A stretch of 64,000 bases of DNA. Origin: Deltaproteobacteria bacterium. Lineage in GTDB: Bacteria > Bdellovibrionota_B > Oligoflexia > Oligoflexales > Bog-1112. The stretch is from assembly GCA_020635195.1 (NCBI GenBank), contig JACKAG010000005.1, positions 1 through 64,000 on the forward strand, written 5' to 3'. The position numbers and the translations under genes are program-made. Position 1 is the stretch's first letter. Each line of letters begins with the position of its first letter. Shown in pieces: positions 1 through 8,596 of the stretch. The notes under the pieces were generated by a model. That model was not told the origin of the DNA and searched no databases. It saw nothing but the letters and a program-made list of their open reading frames with translations.

Positions 1-118
1 AACTCCGGATGATCAGATGAATGAACTATCTGCTTGCTTTTTTATTTTATGGAGACTCGGAACGTCTTCACGAAAGCAATTAATTGCTTTTATCAATAGC
101 CTAAAGGAGCAAGATTAA
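1..118 (+). CDS. 3' end of an unidentified gene upstream of queF (partial)
   Basis: From base 2 to the TAA at 116-118 one frame stays open for 38 codons; the gene would begin left of the window. Its stop overlaps the queF start in a TAATG arrangement, which is typical of translationally coupled neighbours, and the queF ribosome binding site (AGGAG) lies inside it. The peptide ends in a basic then mixed stretch (SSRKQLIAFINSLKEQD) that reads like the C-terminal helix of a real protein. The family cannot be told from so short a piece. A queuosine or tRNA gene is possible only because of the neighbour. Confidence 0.45.
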   Translation, partial: TPDDQMNELSACFFILWRLGTSSRKQLIAFINSLKEQD

Positions 119-612
119 TGTCTGACGAACACAAAAACCTTTCTCTGCTTGGAAGTAAGGGCACAGACTATCCCACAGAGTACAGTCCCGGCATACTGGA
201 AGCGTTTCCAAACAGACATCCCGGAAGTGATCAGTGGGTTACTTTTGTGTGTACTGAATTTACCTCTCTTTGCCCAATTACTAATCAGCCAGATTTCGCC
301 AGAATCTTTATCAACTACATTGCCGATAAAGAGATGGTTGAATCAAAGGCTTTAAAGCTTTATTTGTTCAGTTTCAGAAATAAAGGCGATTTTCACGAGA
401 ATTGTGTACAGTCCATTTGTAATGATATAGAAGCTCTTATTAAACCAAAATTTATTGAAGTTGTGGGTGAATTTACTCCGAGGGGTGGAATTTGTATCTA
501 TCCTTACGCGAGTTCAAGCAATCAGGATGAAAAATATAAGGATCTGAGAAAATCCCGGATCACCAGCTATTCACCTGGAAAATACTCGTTTAATCTCGGT
601 CGGCCTTATTAA
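118..612 (+). CDS. queF: NADPH-dependent 7-cyano-7-deazaguanine (preQ0) reductase
   Basis: QueF reduces the nitrile of preQ0 to the aminomethyl group of preQ1, the base later inserted into tRNA and turned into queuosine. At 164 residues it is the short, single-domain (YkvM-type) form. The nucleophilic cysteine is C52 in FTSLCPITNQPDFA, with D59 as the likely proton donor. The family motif ESKALKLY, which contributes to NADPH binding, is at residues 75-82. The start ATG is preceded by AAAGGAG at good spacing. The next gene encodes a YhhQ-type carrier for queuosine precursors, so the two form a functional pair. Confidence 0.95.
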   Translation: MSDEHKNLSLLGSKGTDYPTEYSPGILEAFPNRHPGSDQWVTFVCTEFTSLCPITNQPDFARIFINYIADKEMVESKALKLYLFSFRNKGDFHENCVQSICNDIEALIKPKFIEVVGEFTPRGGICIYPYASSSNQDEKYKDLRKSRITSYSPGKYSFNLGRPY

Positions 613-638
613 ACACTCTGGCTGGACAGCTGACTATC

Positions 639-1331
639 ATGCTTTTAAACGTTTATTTCTATATTTTTATTATGCTCTCTTTTTTAAGCTGTACTGCTAT
701 CTATGCAAGAAAACATGGCCTGGAATATCTGTCAGCGACTTATGTTTGTCTGGTGGTTGCCGCTGGTTTTCTGGCTAATAAAATTGTTTCTTTTGGACCT
801 TATCAGGTCCCTTCTGCAAGCATAATTGCATCATGCACATTTTTTATAACTGATATTATAAGTGAATTATGGGGAAAAGAGCAATCTCTCAAAACAGCCA
901 GATGCGGAATGTTGGCTTTGATACTGCTCATCATTTCTCAGAGTATTTCACAGCATTGGCCATGCAATCCATATCATCAGGTGGCTTGTGAAAAATTTAA
1001 TGATGTACTAAATCAAACTCCGCGGATTATAGCCGCATCCATAATAGCCTTTGTAATCAGTCAGACATTAGATATTCACCTGTTTCATGCGATTCGCCGA
1101 TCCACCAAGGGTCGGGCGTTATGGATGAGGAATAATTTTTCGACAATTCCAGCACAAACTATAGACACAATTATTTTTGTCACAATTTCTTTTTATGGAA
1201 TTTTCGAAACTGACATGATTCTGGATATGATAGTCGGCTTTATAGCAATAAAATTTTCTATCGCACTCCTGGATACACCATTTATTTATTTGGTTCGCAT
1301 TATATGCAAAAAGATCAATCAATCAACATAA
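639..1331 (+). CDS. yhhQ: queuosine precursor transporter (VUT/YhhQ family)
   Basis: This 230-residue inner-membrane protein has about six hydrophobic segments. It carries the hallmarks of the COG1738/YhhQ family: TDIISELWGKEQ after the third segment, SQTLDIHLFHAIRR, and RNNFSTIPAQTIDTIIF. Family members take up preQ0/preQ1. It lies 26 bases after queF on the same strand, so the cell may both import precursor and reduce it. Its last 28 bases overlap the start of the sensor kinase gene that follows. Confidence 0.92.
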   Translation: MLLNVYFYIFIMLSFLSCTAIYARKHGLEYLSATYVCLVVAAGFLANKIVSFGPYQVPSASIIASCTFFITDIISELWGKEQSLKTARCGMLALILLIISQSISQHWPCNPYHQVACEKFNDVLNQTPRIIAASIIAFVISQTLDIHLFHAIRRSTKGRALWMRNNFSTIPAQTIDTIIFVTISFYGIFETDMILDMIVGFIAIKFSIALLDTPFIYLVRIICKKINQST

Positions 1332-2650
1332 GCCTCTGTGAAAAATATTTTATTATATTCTTTCTTACTCTTATTTTAACCGGTGCAGCGAGCTTCAATA
1401 TTGGAAGATTTACAGGTGTTACAGATTTTGCATTCATGTTTGCAATCACACCAGTTGCTTATATTGTCTGTCTGGGAACATCATATCTTCTGGGGAGCAA
1501 CCTTACAAAGCTGAGTATGAGACTGGAAAAGATGGACTATGAATCTATTGACCGGATTGCTCACAGAGCTCTTTCAGAGGAAGGTCTGGATGATGAGTGT
1601 CTGAGCATAGTTAAATCATTTAATCTCATTCTGAAGAAGTGTAATGAAGTTTATAAAGCAAAAAACGTTATTGTCTGCGCCCATGATATTTTACATGAAA
1701 TTAAGCACCTTGAATGTGAAACAGAGTTTTCTGCCAAGAGAAATAGCAATATTGAGCGAATCAATCGCATCCGTATGATCGCTGAAGGAATGCTGACGAA
1801 TGGAAAAGCAAAGGATAATACGGGGGAGTCCATTGCACAGATTACTGAAAGTATTGTGGCAGATATTCAGCAGGAGTTTCCCAAGGTACATATTGTTAAT
1901 AACGTGTTTACAGGTAAGGTAATAATCAGCCGGACTGATTTGCATCGAATCATCATAAATTTAGTGCGGAATGCGTGTCAGGCATGCCTCTCAATGCAAA
2001 GTAAGATGACGCCAGACTACAAACCAGAAGTTAAGCTGATATGCGATGCTGAAGAGCAGAAAATAGTCTTTACCGTAGCAGATAATGGTCAGGGATTTGG
2101 CAAGACAGAGCCAAGATTTGGTTTAAGTGAAAAAGCTGAAGGCAGTGGCTTTGGCCTTAGCTCGGTCAAAAGACTTATTCATGAGAATGGAGGAGAGCTC
2201 ATCATCGATTCAGAGAGTGGCCGAACATTTGTTTCTGTTCATCTCCCCTCCTGTCATGACATAAGTGAATCGATGAATAGCCGAGCAGTTGATTCCACGA
2301 AATATACCATGGTACTCATTGATGACGAAAGGAACCACTTCCAGGGGACAGATGGAGTGATATATTTTGATGACTGCACTGAATTTTTACTCTATTTCCA
2401 GAGAGAAAAACCAAAACTGGATGCCATTGTTACAGACAGGTTTTCTGGTAGCTATGACTGTGTTCAGGATGGTTTTGCCGCCGCATGTATTCAGCTTGGT
2501 TTTGAAGGCCCGATAATCCTAAGAAGCGCCTCTGTGACAGAGGGTGACAGGCCTGCTGAAAATTTCTTTGCATGCGGCAATTCTTTAAGCATTGGTGAAA
2601 TTAATCAGCTTATTGATGATTATAAGAGTCGTCTGACCCTGAATACTTAA
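1304..2650 (+). CDS. membrane sensor histidine kinase with C-terminal receiver-like domain
   Basis: Two transmembrane segments (about residues 14-34 and 39-65) are followed by a helical region with the H-box-like motif CAHDILHEIKHL, where the His of HE or HD is the likely phosphorylation site. A HATPase domain follows: N box NLVRNACQAC, G1 DNGQGFG and G2 GSGFGLSS. The last ~115 residues (from about 335) resemble a receiver. They have an acidic pair in VLIDDER and an Asp in DAIVTDRFSG, but I see no conserved Lys, so the domain may be degenerate. The gene starts inside yhhQ (28-base overlap) with no strong ribosome binding site, which suggests coupling. No separate partner regulator is adjacent. 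Ligand unknown. Confidence 0.8.
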   Translation: MQKDQSINISLCEKYFIIFFLTLILTGAASFNIGRFTGVTDFAFMFAITPVAYIVCLGTSYLLGSNLTKLSMRLEKMDYESIDRIAHRALSEEGLDDECLSIVKSFNLILKKCNEVYKAKNVIVCAHDILHEIKHLECETEFSAKRNSNIERINRIRMIAEGMLTNGKAKDNTGESIAQITESIVADIQQEFPKVHIVNNVFTGKVIISRTDLHRIIINLVRNACQACLSMQSKMTPDYKPEVKLICDAEEQKIVFTVADNGQGFGKTEPRFGLSEKAEGSGFGLSSVKRLIHENGGELIIDSESGRTFVSVHLPSCHDISESMNSRAVDSTKYTMVLIDDERNHFQGTDGVIYFDDCTEFLLYFQREKPKLDAIVTDRFSGSYDCVQDGFAAACIQLGFEGPIILRSASVTEGDRPAENFFACGNSLSIGEINQLIDDYKSRLTLNT

Positions 2651-2738
2651 CCTGAAACAGGCGACTCCTGACCGGGGCGGATCAAAAACGGATTCAGGGA
2701 AAAGCTTTCTTAATTTCTGCACTCAGCTAAAGACCCCA

Positions 2739-3236
2739 TCAATTGAATTCAATATCTCCAGCACCGAGCACAACGTCGAGCTTTCCTTTATCTTTCCCTG
2801 CAGCATTTGAAGCAGAAGCTGTCATCATGAATTTTCTGGCCTCGATTGAGGGCGCTTTACTTCTTATCTCACCAGCTCCGACAGTCGCAGAAATTTCGTA
2901 AGAATCTGATACGATTGAAGATTCTTCGAATTTTATTGTCCCTGATCCCAGATTTATGAGAAGGCTATCTTCCTTAGGTATTGTCATGGAAATTCTGCTG
3001 CATTTTTGAATATTGTGTGAGTCACCGTGTTTGACAGAAAGACTATTGTCTTTGTGAATTATGTCTGGTGCAATAGTTCCTGGCTGTTCAACCCGATATG
3101 TCACAACTCCCTTTGCTATTTTTATACAGAGATCAGCACAATCTGCATTAACTGAAAACTGTGCTCCCCATGCAATCTGTGTACTCAGAAAATAACCACC
3201 TGTCATCAGCATCATTAAATTCGCCCGGATCTTCAT
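2739..3236 (-). CDS. small exported beta-repeat protein (DUF4097-like), last gene of the RiPP cluster
   Basis: The start is placed at the ATG at 3236, which has GGAG seven bases upstream; an upstream extension in frame has no ribosome site and no signal sequence. The 165-residue product begins with a Sec signal peptide ending near IAWGA/QF. The mature part has short repeating beta strands with Gly-rich turns (LGSGTIKFEE, VGAGEIRSK, LGAGDIEFN), which resembles the DUF4097/GIN-domain beta-solenoid class. It has three cysteines (DCADLC and KCS) that could form a disulfide. It lies 61 bases after the DsbD-like gene on the same strand, so a periplasmic role linked to the exported peptide is plausible but not shown. 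Confidence 0.7.
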   Translation of the reverse strand: MKIRANLMMLMTGGYFLSTQIAWGAQFSVNADCADLCIKIAKGVVTYRVEQPGTIAPDIIHKDNSLSVKHGDSHNIQKCSRISMTIPKEDSLLINLGSGTIKFEESSIVSDSYEISATVGAGEIRSKAPSIEARKFMMTASASNAAGKDKGKLDVVLGAGDIEFN

Positions 3237-3297
3237 GTTTACTCCAGTAAAATATATATACCAACCACAATTCGTGGCCACCCGAACTGATCATACA

Positions 3298-6200
3298 TCA
3301 GAGATGTTTGCGAACATCTTCCACAGAAATCATTTCAGGCAGGTTTACGACTGCCCCTCTCTGGTTAATGAGAAAATATGCCGGAACGCCTGAACGACCA
3401 TTTAATTTCATGAAACTATCCGCATCAATATTCTTCGTGGTAAGATCTCCTTTGACTAATTCTATACCATGCTCATCCACAATTTTTTTAAAGTCATCCG
3501 ATTTAATAACATGCTGTTCGTTCCACTTACAGGTCAGACACCAGTCAGCAGTAAAATATACAAAAACAACTTTTTTTTCATTCTGCAATCTTGAAAGGAG
3601 TGTGGGTTCAAAATTTTTCCACACCAGATCAGATGATAAATCATTAGCAACTAAGCGAAAAACACAAAGTCCGGTCAGAAGGGTAGCCGATATAGCATAT
3701 ACCTTAAAACTCTGCTGTTTGGAACGGGTATAAACAGCAATAAATATAATGACAAGGCTAATCAGTATCAACAATACATTTACAGAACTCGTCAGAGAGA
3801 AGCAAATCCAGATAAGCCAGCAACATGTGATCAACATGGCAACAGCCAGGAAAATTCTAAGATCGTTCATCCAGTTACCGGGATTCGGCAGGAATCTGAC
3901 TGTTTTTGGGAAAACACCTATAAGTAATATTGGCGATGCCAGTCCGAGAGCAATTGAATTAAAGATAACAAATCGCGTAATATTCTGGCCCGCCATAGAG
4001 TATGACACAACCGTCCCTATAAGCGGACCGGTGCAGGGACTTGCGAGTACAGTTGTAAGGACACCATTGAAAAATTCCCCCCTGTAAAACCGGGATTCAG
4101 TATTGACATGACTGGTCCAGTGAACCGGAATAAAAAACAGTTCAAAGTAAGATAAAACCAGAAAAAAAACTGTGACAAGAAGGAGGTAAACAAAGACCGG
4201 AGATTGAAAATGCATACCCCATCCTATTTCTTCTCCAATCATTTTTAAAGCTGAGAATAACAATGCCAGAAAATTGAAACAAGCTACAATTCCGAGTGAA
4301 TAACTCAAACATCTTCTGACAATTGTTTTTTCTGATTGCTCCCTGAGTTTTATAAGACTTCCTGCTTTCAGAGACAAGGCTGGCAAGACACATGGCATAC
4401 AATTAAGAAACAATCCCCCTAAAATAGCGAGTATCGCCATATAAAACAGACTGGAAACAACAATATCTTTGCTTGCGCTGTCGGAAGTTTCAGATAAAAC
4501 CGGTCTGGTATCGGGAAAAATCCCACTATAGTCCGGACCTATAACATTAAGTTTTAGCGAGTTGTTGAATTCTCTCTTATCTATCTCCAGATGGAATTGT
4601 TCTTTTTTAGTCCGGCACCCTTCATTGCAGGCATACCATTGAACGGTTAGTACGACAGCTTTTCCACTCTCCACATCAGAAAGCATGGGGGCCAGAAGAA
4701 ATCCAAAATGACCAGAATACCCCTGAAGCGTTTCGCCATGTGAGACTTTATAGCTTTCAGGTGTTTTTGCGATGGTACGAAAGGGTATCTCTTTGCCCTG
4801 ATAATGAAATGAAAAATTTATGCCTTTGATTCCATTCGGCATGGATTCAGAAACAAACCATCCATCCCCAGTCAAAAATTCAATCAGAACCTGAGAATCT
4901 GATCCGGCTCTTTTTGTGGGGCAGACATGAAGGGGGTACTCATGTTCGTACGTGAAGCATTTGTCTTTTATAATATCGGCGATCCCGGAATCCAGATCCT
5001 TTCGTTGTTGTGAATACAAAGATATCTGGCGGAACCAGTCTTTATGATTCTTAAGTTTTGAAATTTTCTCAAAAATATTGTCAGATTTATCCAGATCTTG
5101 CGTCGCAGAATCCTTTAAAAGAAGACTTATCATTTTTACAATGAACGCAACTCTATTGTCATCTGGTGTTATATTGTTGCTGGCGAATCTCTCTATGACT
5201 ATCGCTCCCCTGAAAAGCAACAGATCCTTTTGCTTTTCAGATAGGGCCGCATCCATATAATTGCTTAGTGCCTGTTCTGTATTCCCCAATTTTTCGTTAG
5301 CCTGTCCCTTTAAATCCAGAAAAACTGGCGAATTACCACCATATTTTATAGATTTTTCTGCAAAATCTATCGCCCTGATATTTAGTTTTAGTGCGATCAG
5401 CGTTTCAGTCAGAATTTTATTAAAAATTTCGCCCTGCTCTGAGGATATTGGGTCATATGTCAGAAGGAACCTGAGCAGATCATTTTCAACACGACTGGTA
5501 TCTGGGGAAATATGCTCAGCATAAGTTTTGATTAAGAGAAGGCGTTCCAGATTGCTAAGGTCTGAATCTTTATCCAGCGCATAAGATTTTAGTTTACTCA
5601 CCGGACTATGGAGAGGATTCTGCCACCCTGCTAAGTTGAACATTATACTAAAGAGCTCAGACAGCTCCCATACCTGTGCTTTGACTCTCGAAGAATCATT
5701 TAAAAAGGAATTAAACCATGATATGAGTTCTTCCTGTTCAGAAGGAGACAACGTATGATTCATCCTGCTGTTTACAATCAGATATTGTATGGTCGCTTTG
5801 TCTCTGAGATAAATTTCTGTATCAAAACTAAAATCAGCAGATCGTAATTTACGGTAAAATTCAGTTTTCTCATCTGCCGAAGCAAACGGACCAGGAGAGT
5901 CCATATAGGGCCACCGTTTTGCCAGGACTTCCCTCAAAACATCAGCATTTTTAATCTGACTGAAATCCGGACTATCTGATTCAAAGAGCTTGTCGTTTTC
6001 TTTATAGTATTTCAAAAATTTTACAAAAGATTCTTCGTTCAGGATACCATTAACTTTACTCCGGAGCTTCCCATCGGCACCAATGATGATAAAAGTGGGC
6101 AATCCTTCTGGTGGATATAAATGAGACCATTCTTTGGCTTCTTCAGAATCAAAATCTACATGCACCCGCTGGAATGAATTAAGCTCCTTCATAATTTTAG

Positions 6201-6396
6201 CTGAACTATGAATCTGATTTTTTGCAATTAAACACGGTGAACACCATGAAGCTCCCCAATAAAGGAAAATATTCCTGCCCTCTTTCTTTGCTTTCATTAA
6301 CAATGATTTCGGGCTTCCCGTATCCCATGTTAGAGATCCAAAGACTAAAGAACCATTGCTTGCCAAAAGAAACATCAGCAAGAAAATACGCAACAT
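3298..6396 (-). CDS. thioredoxin-TPR-DsbD/ScsB fusion, membrane thiol reductant relay
   Basis: This protein probably carries electrons from cytoplasmic thioredoxin to periplasmic thiols. Residues 1-20 are a signal sequence. Residues ~25-130 form a thioredoxin-like domain with the active site WCSPC (51-55). Residues ~150-480 are helical and TPR-like. Residues ~500-610 are the DsbD alpha/ScsB-type beta domain with C590 and C594 (CNEGC). The membrane domain carries LNCMPCVLPALSLK (C666, C669) and ASPCTGPLIG. The C-terminal thioredoxin domain has DWCLTCK (cysteines 953 and 956). At 1032 residues it is much longer than DsbD (about 560) because of the extra N-terminal thioredoxin and helical block. 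GGAG precedes the start by nine bases. It follows the YcaO gene by 19 bases, which ties it to the Cys-rich precursor. Confidence 0.93.
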   Translation of the reverse strand: MLRIFLLMFLLASNGSLVFGSLTWDTGSPKSLLMKAKKEGRNIFLYWGASWCSPCLIAKNQIHSSAKIMKELNSFQRVHVDFDSEEAKEWSHLYPPEGLPTFIIIGADGKLRSKVNGILNEESFVKFLKYYKENDKLFESDSPDFSQIKNADVLREVLAKRWPYMDSPGPFASADEKTEFYRKLRSADFSFDTEIYLRDKATIQYLIVNSRMNHTLSPSEQEELISWFNSFLNDSSRVKAQVWELSELFSIMFNLAGWQNPLHSPVSKLKSYALDKDSDLSNLERLLLIKTYAEHISPDTSRVENDLLRFLLTYDPISSEQGEIFNKILTETLIALKLNIRAIDFAEKSIKYGGNSPVFLDLKGQANEKLGNTEQALSNYMDAALSEKQKDLLLFRGAIVIERFASNNITPDDNRVAFIVKMISLLLKDSATQDLDKSDNIFEKISKLKNHKDWFRQISLYSQQRKDLDSGIADIIKDKCFTYEHEYPLHVCPTKRAGSDSQVLIEFLTGDGWFVSESMPNGIKGINFSFHYQGKEIPFRTIAKTPESYKVSHGETLQGYSGHFGFLLAPMLSDVESGKAVVLTVQWYACNEGCRTKKEQFHLEIDKREFNNSLKLNVIGPDYSGIFPDTRPVLSETSDSASKDIVVSSLFYMAILAILGGLFLNCMPCVLPALSLKAGSLIKLREQSEKTIVRRCLSYSLGIVACFNFLALLFSALKMIGEEIGWGMHFQSPVFVYLLLVTVFFLVLSYFELFFIPVHWTSHVNTESRFYRGEFFNGVLTTVLASPCTGPLIGTVVSYSMAGQNITRFVIFNSIALGLASPILLIGVFPKTVRFLPNPGNWMNDLRIFLAVAMLITCCWLIWICFSLTSSVNVLLILISLVIIFIAVYTRSKQQSFKVYAISATLLTGLCVFRLVANDLSSDLVWKNFEPTLLSRLQNEKKVVFVYFTADWCLTCKWNEQHVIKSDDFKKIVDEHGIELVKGDLTTKNIDADSFMKLNGRSGVPAYFLINQRGAVVNLPEMISVEDVRKHL

Positions 6397-6415
6397 AAGT
6401 CATAGCTCCGATAAT

Positions 6416-8596
6416 TCAGGATAAAGGATGCAGATCCCGGTTTATGTCGGCTTCTTTAAACGTTCCATACTTATCATGACTGACGTGCTTTAACCTTTTC
6501 AGATTCATTCTCGCCATATTTGATCCAAAGTACAACGGTTGAAGCTCCGGGATCAGGGCCTTAATCGTATGCACCGGATATTTACTCAGTTGTTCTGGGG
6601 TTGTATTAACAATCAAAGGAGTGAATTCCTTTTTATTGCAATAACGAATGATATCTGAGAGTCTGTCAGAATAATCAGATGCCGGATTATTTTTATGTTC
6701 CAGGTCAGACTCTGTCATCGGACCGTTTACCAGAAATTGCCAGATGTGCCTGTTCTGAGGATTCAGGTACTTATTTCTATGACCAAACAGCTTTTTATTT
6801 TTTGATGTATAAGATTCATAGTCTGACATATTGCTTGCAATCAAAGTAGCCGCCAGCTCTTTAATTGCACTCTGGACAGACGATTTCAGATGAGCAGAAC
6901 ATCCCGCAGCAATAGCCATGTAGGGGAAGGCCAGCTCCTTTCGGATACCAAGCAGCAAGACTGTCGGAAAAATGCTATCAAGGGTAATATCCAGAGCTTT
7001 GATTTCATAACCCATCTTATAAAGCTCTGATAATACAGATCCGGATTGTTCACAAAGACCGTTCAGCCTGATCTGAGGAGGCTTTATCTTAAGCAACCAA
7101 TGACATAAAATGGCATCACGTTCAAATAGCTCTTCTATACCATTTATAATTGCAGCAAAGAAATTTGTATGACATGCGGCACCATTGCTGGAATCTTCCA
7201 CGACAGGCTGACGATCCTGATGAAGGTAATGAACAAGGTCGGAATGGATTAACTTTACATCATGTGTTCGCAGATTATAAGCTGGCAACCATTGAAAATA
7301 TTTATGATCATCATCCCAATCCTGAGCTACCTGTGAAGCTGTATCCGCCTTCGTACCTAAACAAAATAAGCCTGGGGGAAGTAACAAGTCCTCAGGGATT
7401 TCAGACTGCCTGGCTAAAAGATCTTTTCCGGATTGATTCTGCATCGTAGCATATCTTTCGATAGCTTCACCCATAGCCTTTATCTTTGCCAGACTCAGAT
7501 CCTGATCAACCCCTAACGTACCCCGTTCGACACCTCTTATGCTTTTTCCCGGGTCAACAGTAAGCGGGTACCCACACTTACTTTTTACAAACTGAAGCTG
7601 TCCTGATACAGAGAGTCTGGAATCTGTGAAAATTTGCTGATAACCAACAATCGCTGGGTTTGATAAGTCATCACAAATACGATTCAATATTGACAAAGTT
7701 CGTTGAGTATTCGTACTGTTTTTTTTATCGGTATTGCTAAAAATATTCTGGAACGCATGATATTCATCGTCGCAAGCAGCCCGAAAATCATCAGATACAA
7801 CCTCTGACTCATTGAGATCGCCCGTGTGAAATCGTTTCATAGAAACAGAAGAAAGGGAGCGCCCACAGTGACTTGTATAGTGTGACAATAATCGAATCAG
7901 TGTTTTTATATAGTCTTCATCAACAAACCTACAGAGCCTGAGAGAATCCTTTCCCCTTCTCCAGTCGAGCTCTACATCCGGCTGATCCGTTTGTAAAGCG
8001 AGGCAATATTCATAGTGAGGCAGGCTGCTTACCTGGCGTGCCGGTAGGCTGATTATGTTTACGAATCTGGGCCACAACTCGACTGAAATAAAGATGTCAG
8101 CATGATGAGAGATTTTTGAAAATGAACTTCGGTTTTTATAAAGCTCATTCATCTGTGAAATGACAAGGACTCTCTGTGCGGAACTCTCTTCGGATGAAAA
8201 TTCATCAATGTACCTGACATTTGCCGGAATATCAGAGTGGTGGATTGCCCAACCTAGATCTTCCCCAAACTCTCGCGAAACAAGGATGAGATAAGGCAAA
8301 AACATATTATGATTTGTAGAAAATTGGAACGTCTCAAATGGCTTCTCTTCATGCTTTACTTCCTCAACAGATAACATTCCATTATCCAGGAGCCACTTTG
8401 TCAATGGTTTTATCCATTCTTCTGTCCCGGAGAGATTACATTCTTCGCCAGAAAAAAACTGAAGAAGATTCATTATTTTTAAGTTTTCCGGAGATTTAAG
8501 AATCCTCAACCCTTTTTCACTGCACCAGAAATAGATTCCGTTATTGGGTCGGTAAAGGCAGGTGGAACGGTTTGGTAATGTTATCACTGAGACCAC
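6416..8596 (-). CDS. YcaO-domain RiPP-modifying enzyme (cyclodehydratase type, fused N-terminal domain)
   Basis: YcaO enzymes use ATP to activate a backbone amide of a peptide substrate. They form azolines from Cys/Ser/Thr, or thioamides/amidines in other branches. The YcaO fold spans about residues 330-726. Its ATP-binding signatures are visible: SLAKIKAMGEAIERY (368-382), NGAACHTNFFAA followed by GIEELFERDA (486-495). The N-terminal ~300 residues sit where TOMM proteins have the E1-like/leader-binding part, but no CxxC zinc pairs are seen. The C terminus ends DLHPLS, not the PxPxP of classic azoline formers, so the exact chemistry is open. The GTG at 8596 gives a 13-base overlap with the upstream gene; a GTG at 8587 would give a GTGA overlap and may be the true start. 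Confidence 0.93.
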   Translation of the reverse strand: MVSVITLPNRSTCLYRPNNGIYFWCSEKGLRILKSPENLKIMNLLQFFSGEECNLSGTEEWIKPLTKWLLDNGMLSVEEVKHEEKPFETFQFSTNHNMFLPYLILVSREFGEDLGWAIHHSDIPANVRYIDEFSSEESSAQRVLVISQMNELYKNRSSFSKISHHADIFISVELWPRFVNIISLPARQVSSLPHYEYCLALQTDQPDVELDWRRGKDSLRLCRFVDEDYIKTLIRLLSHYTSHCGRSLSSVSMKRFHTGDLNESEVVSDDFRAACDDEYHAFQNIFSNTDKKNSTNTQRTLSILNRICDDLSNPAIVGYQQIFTDSRLSVSGQLQFVKSKCGYPLTVDPGKSIRGVERGTLGVDQDLSLAKIKAMGEAIERYATMQNQSGKDLLARQSEIPEDLLLPPGLFCLGTKADTASQVAQDWDDDHKYFQWLPAYNLRTHDVKLIHSDLVHYLHQDRQPVVEDSSNGAACHTNFFAAIINGIEELFERDAILCHWLLKIKPPQIRLNGLCEQSGSVLSELYKMGYEIKALDITLDSIFPTVLLLGIRKELAFPYMAIAAGCSAHLKSSVQSAIKELAATLIASNMSDYESYTSKNKKLFGHRNKYLNPQNRHIWQFLVNGPMTESDLEHKNNPASDYSDRLSDIIRYCNKKEFTPLIVNTTPEQLSKYPVHTIKALIPELQPLYFGSNMARMNLKRLKHVSHDKYGTFKEADINRDLHPLS

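Noticed and set aside
1..117. preQ1 riboswitch ahead of queF
   Set aside because: No preQ1-I or -II consensus is visible, and the stretch appears to be the coding end of an upstream gene.
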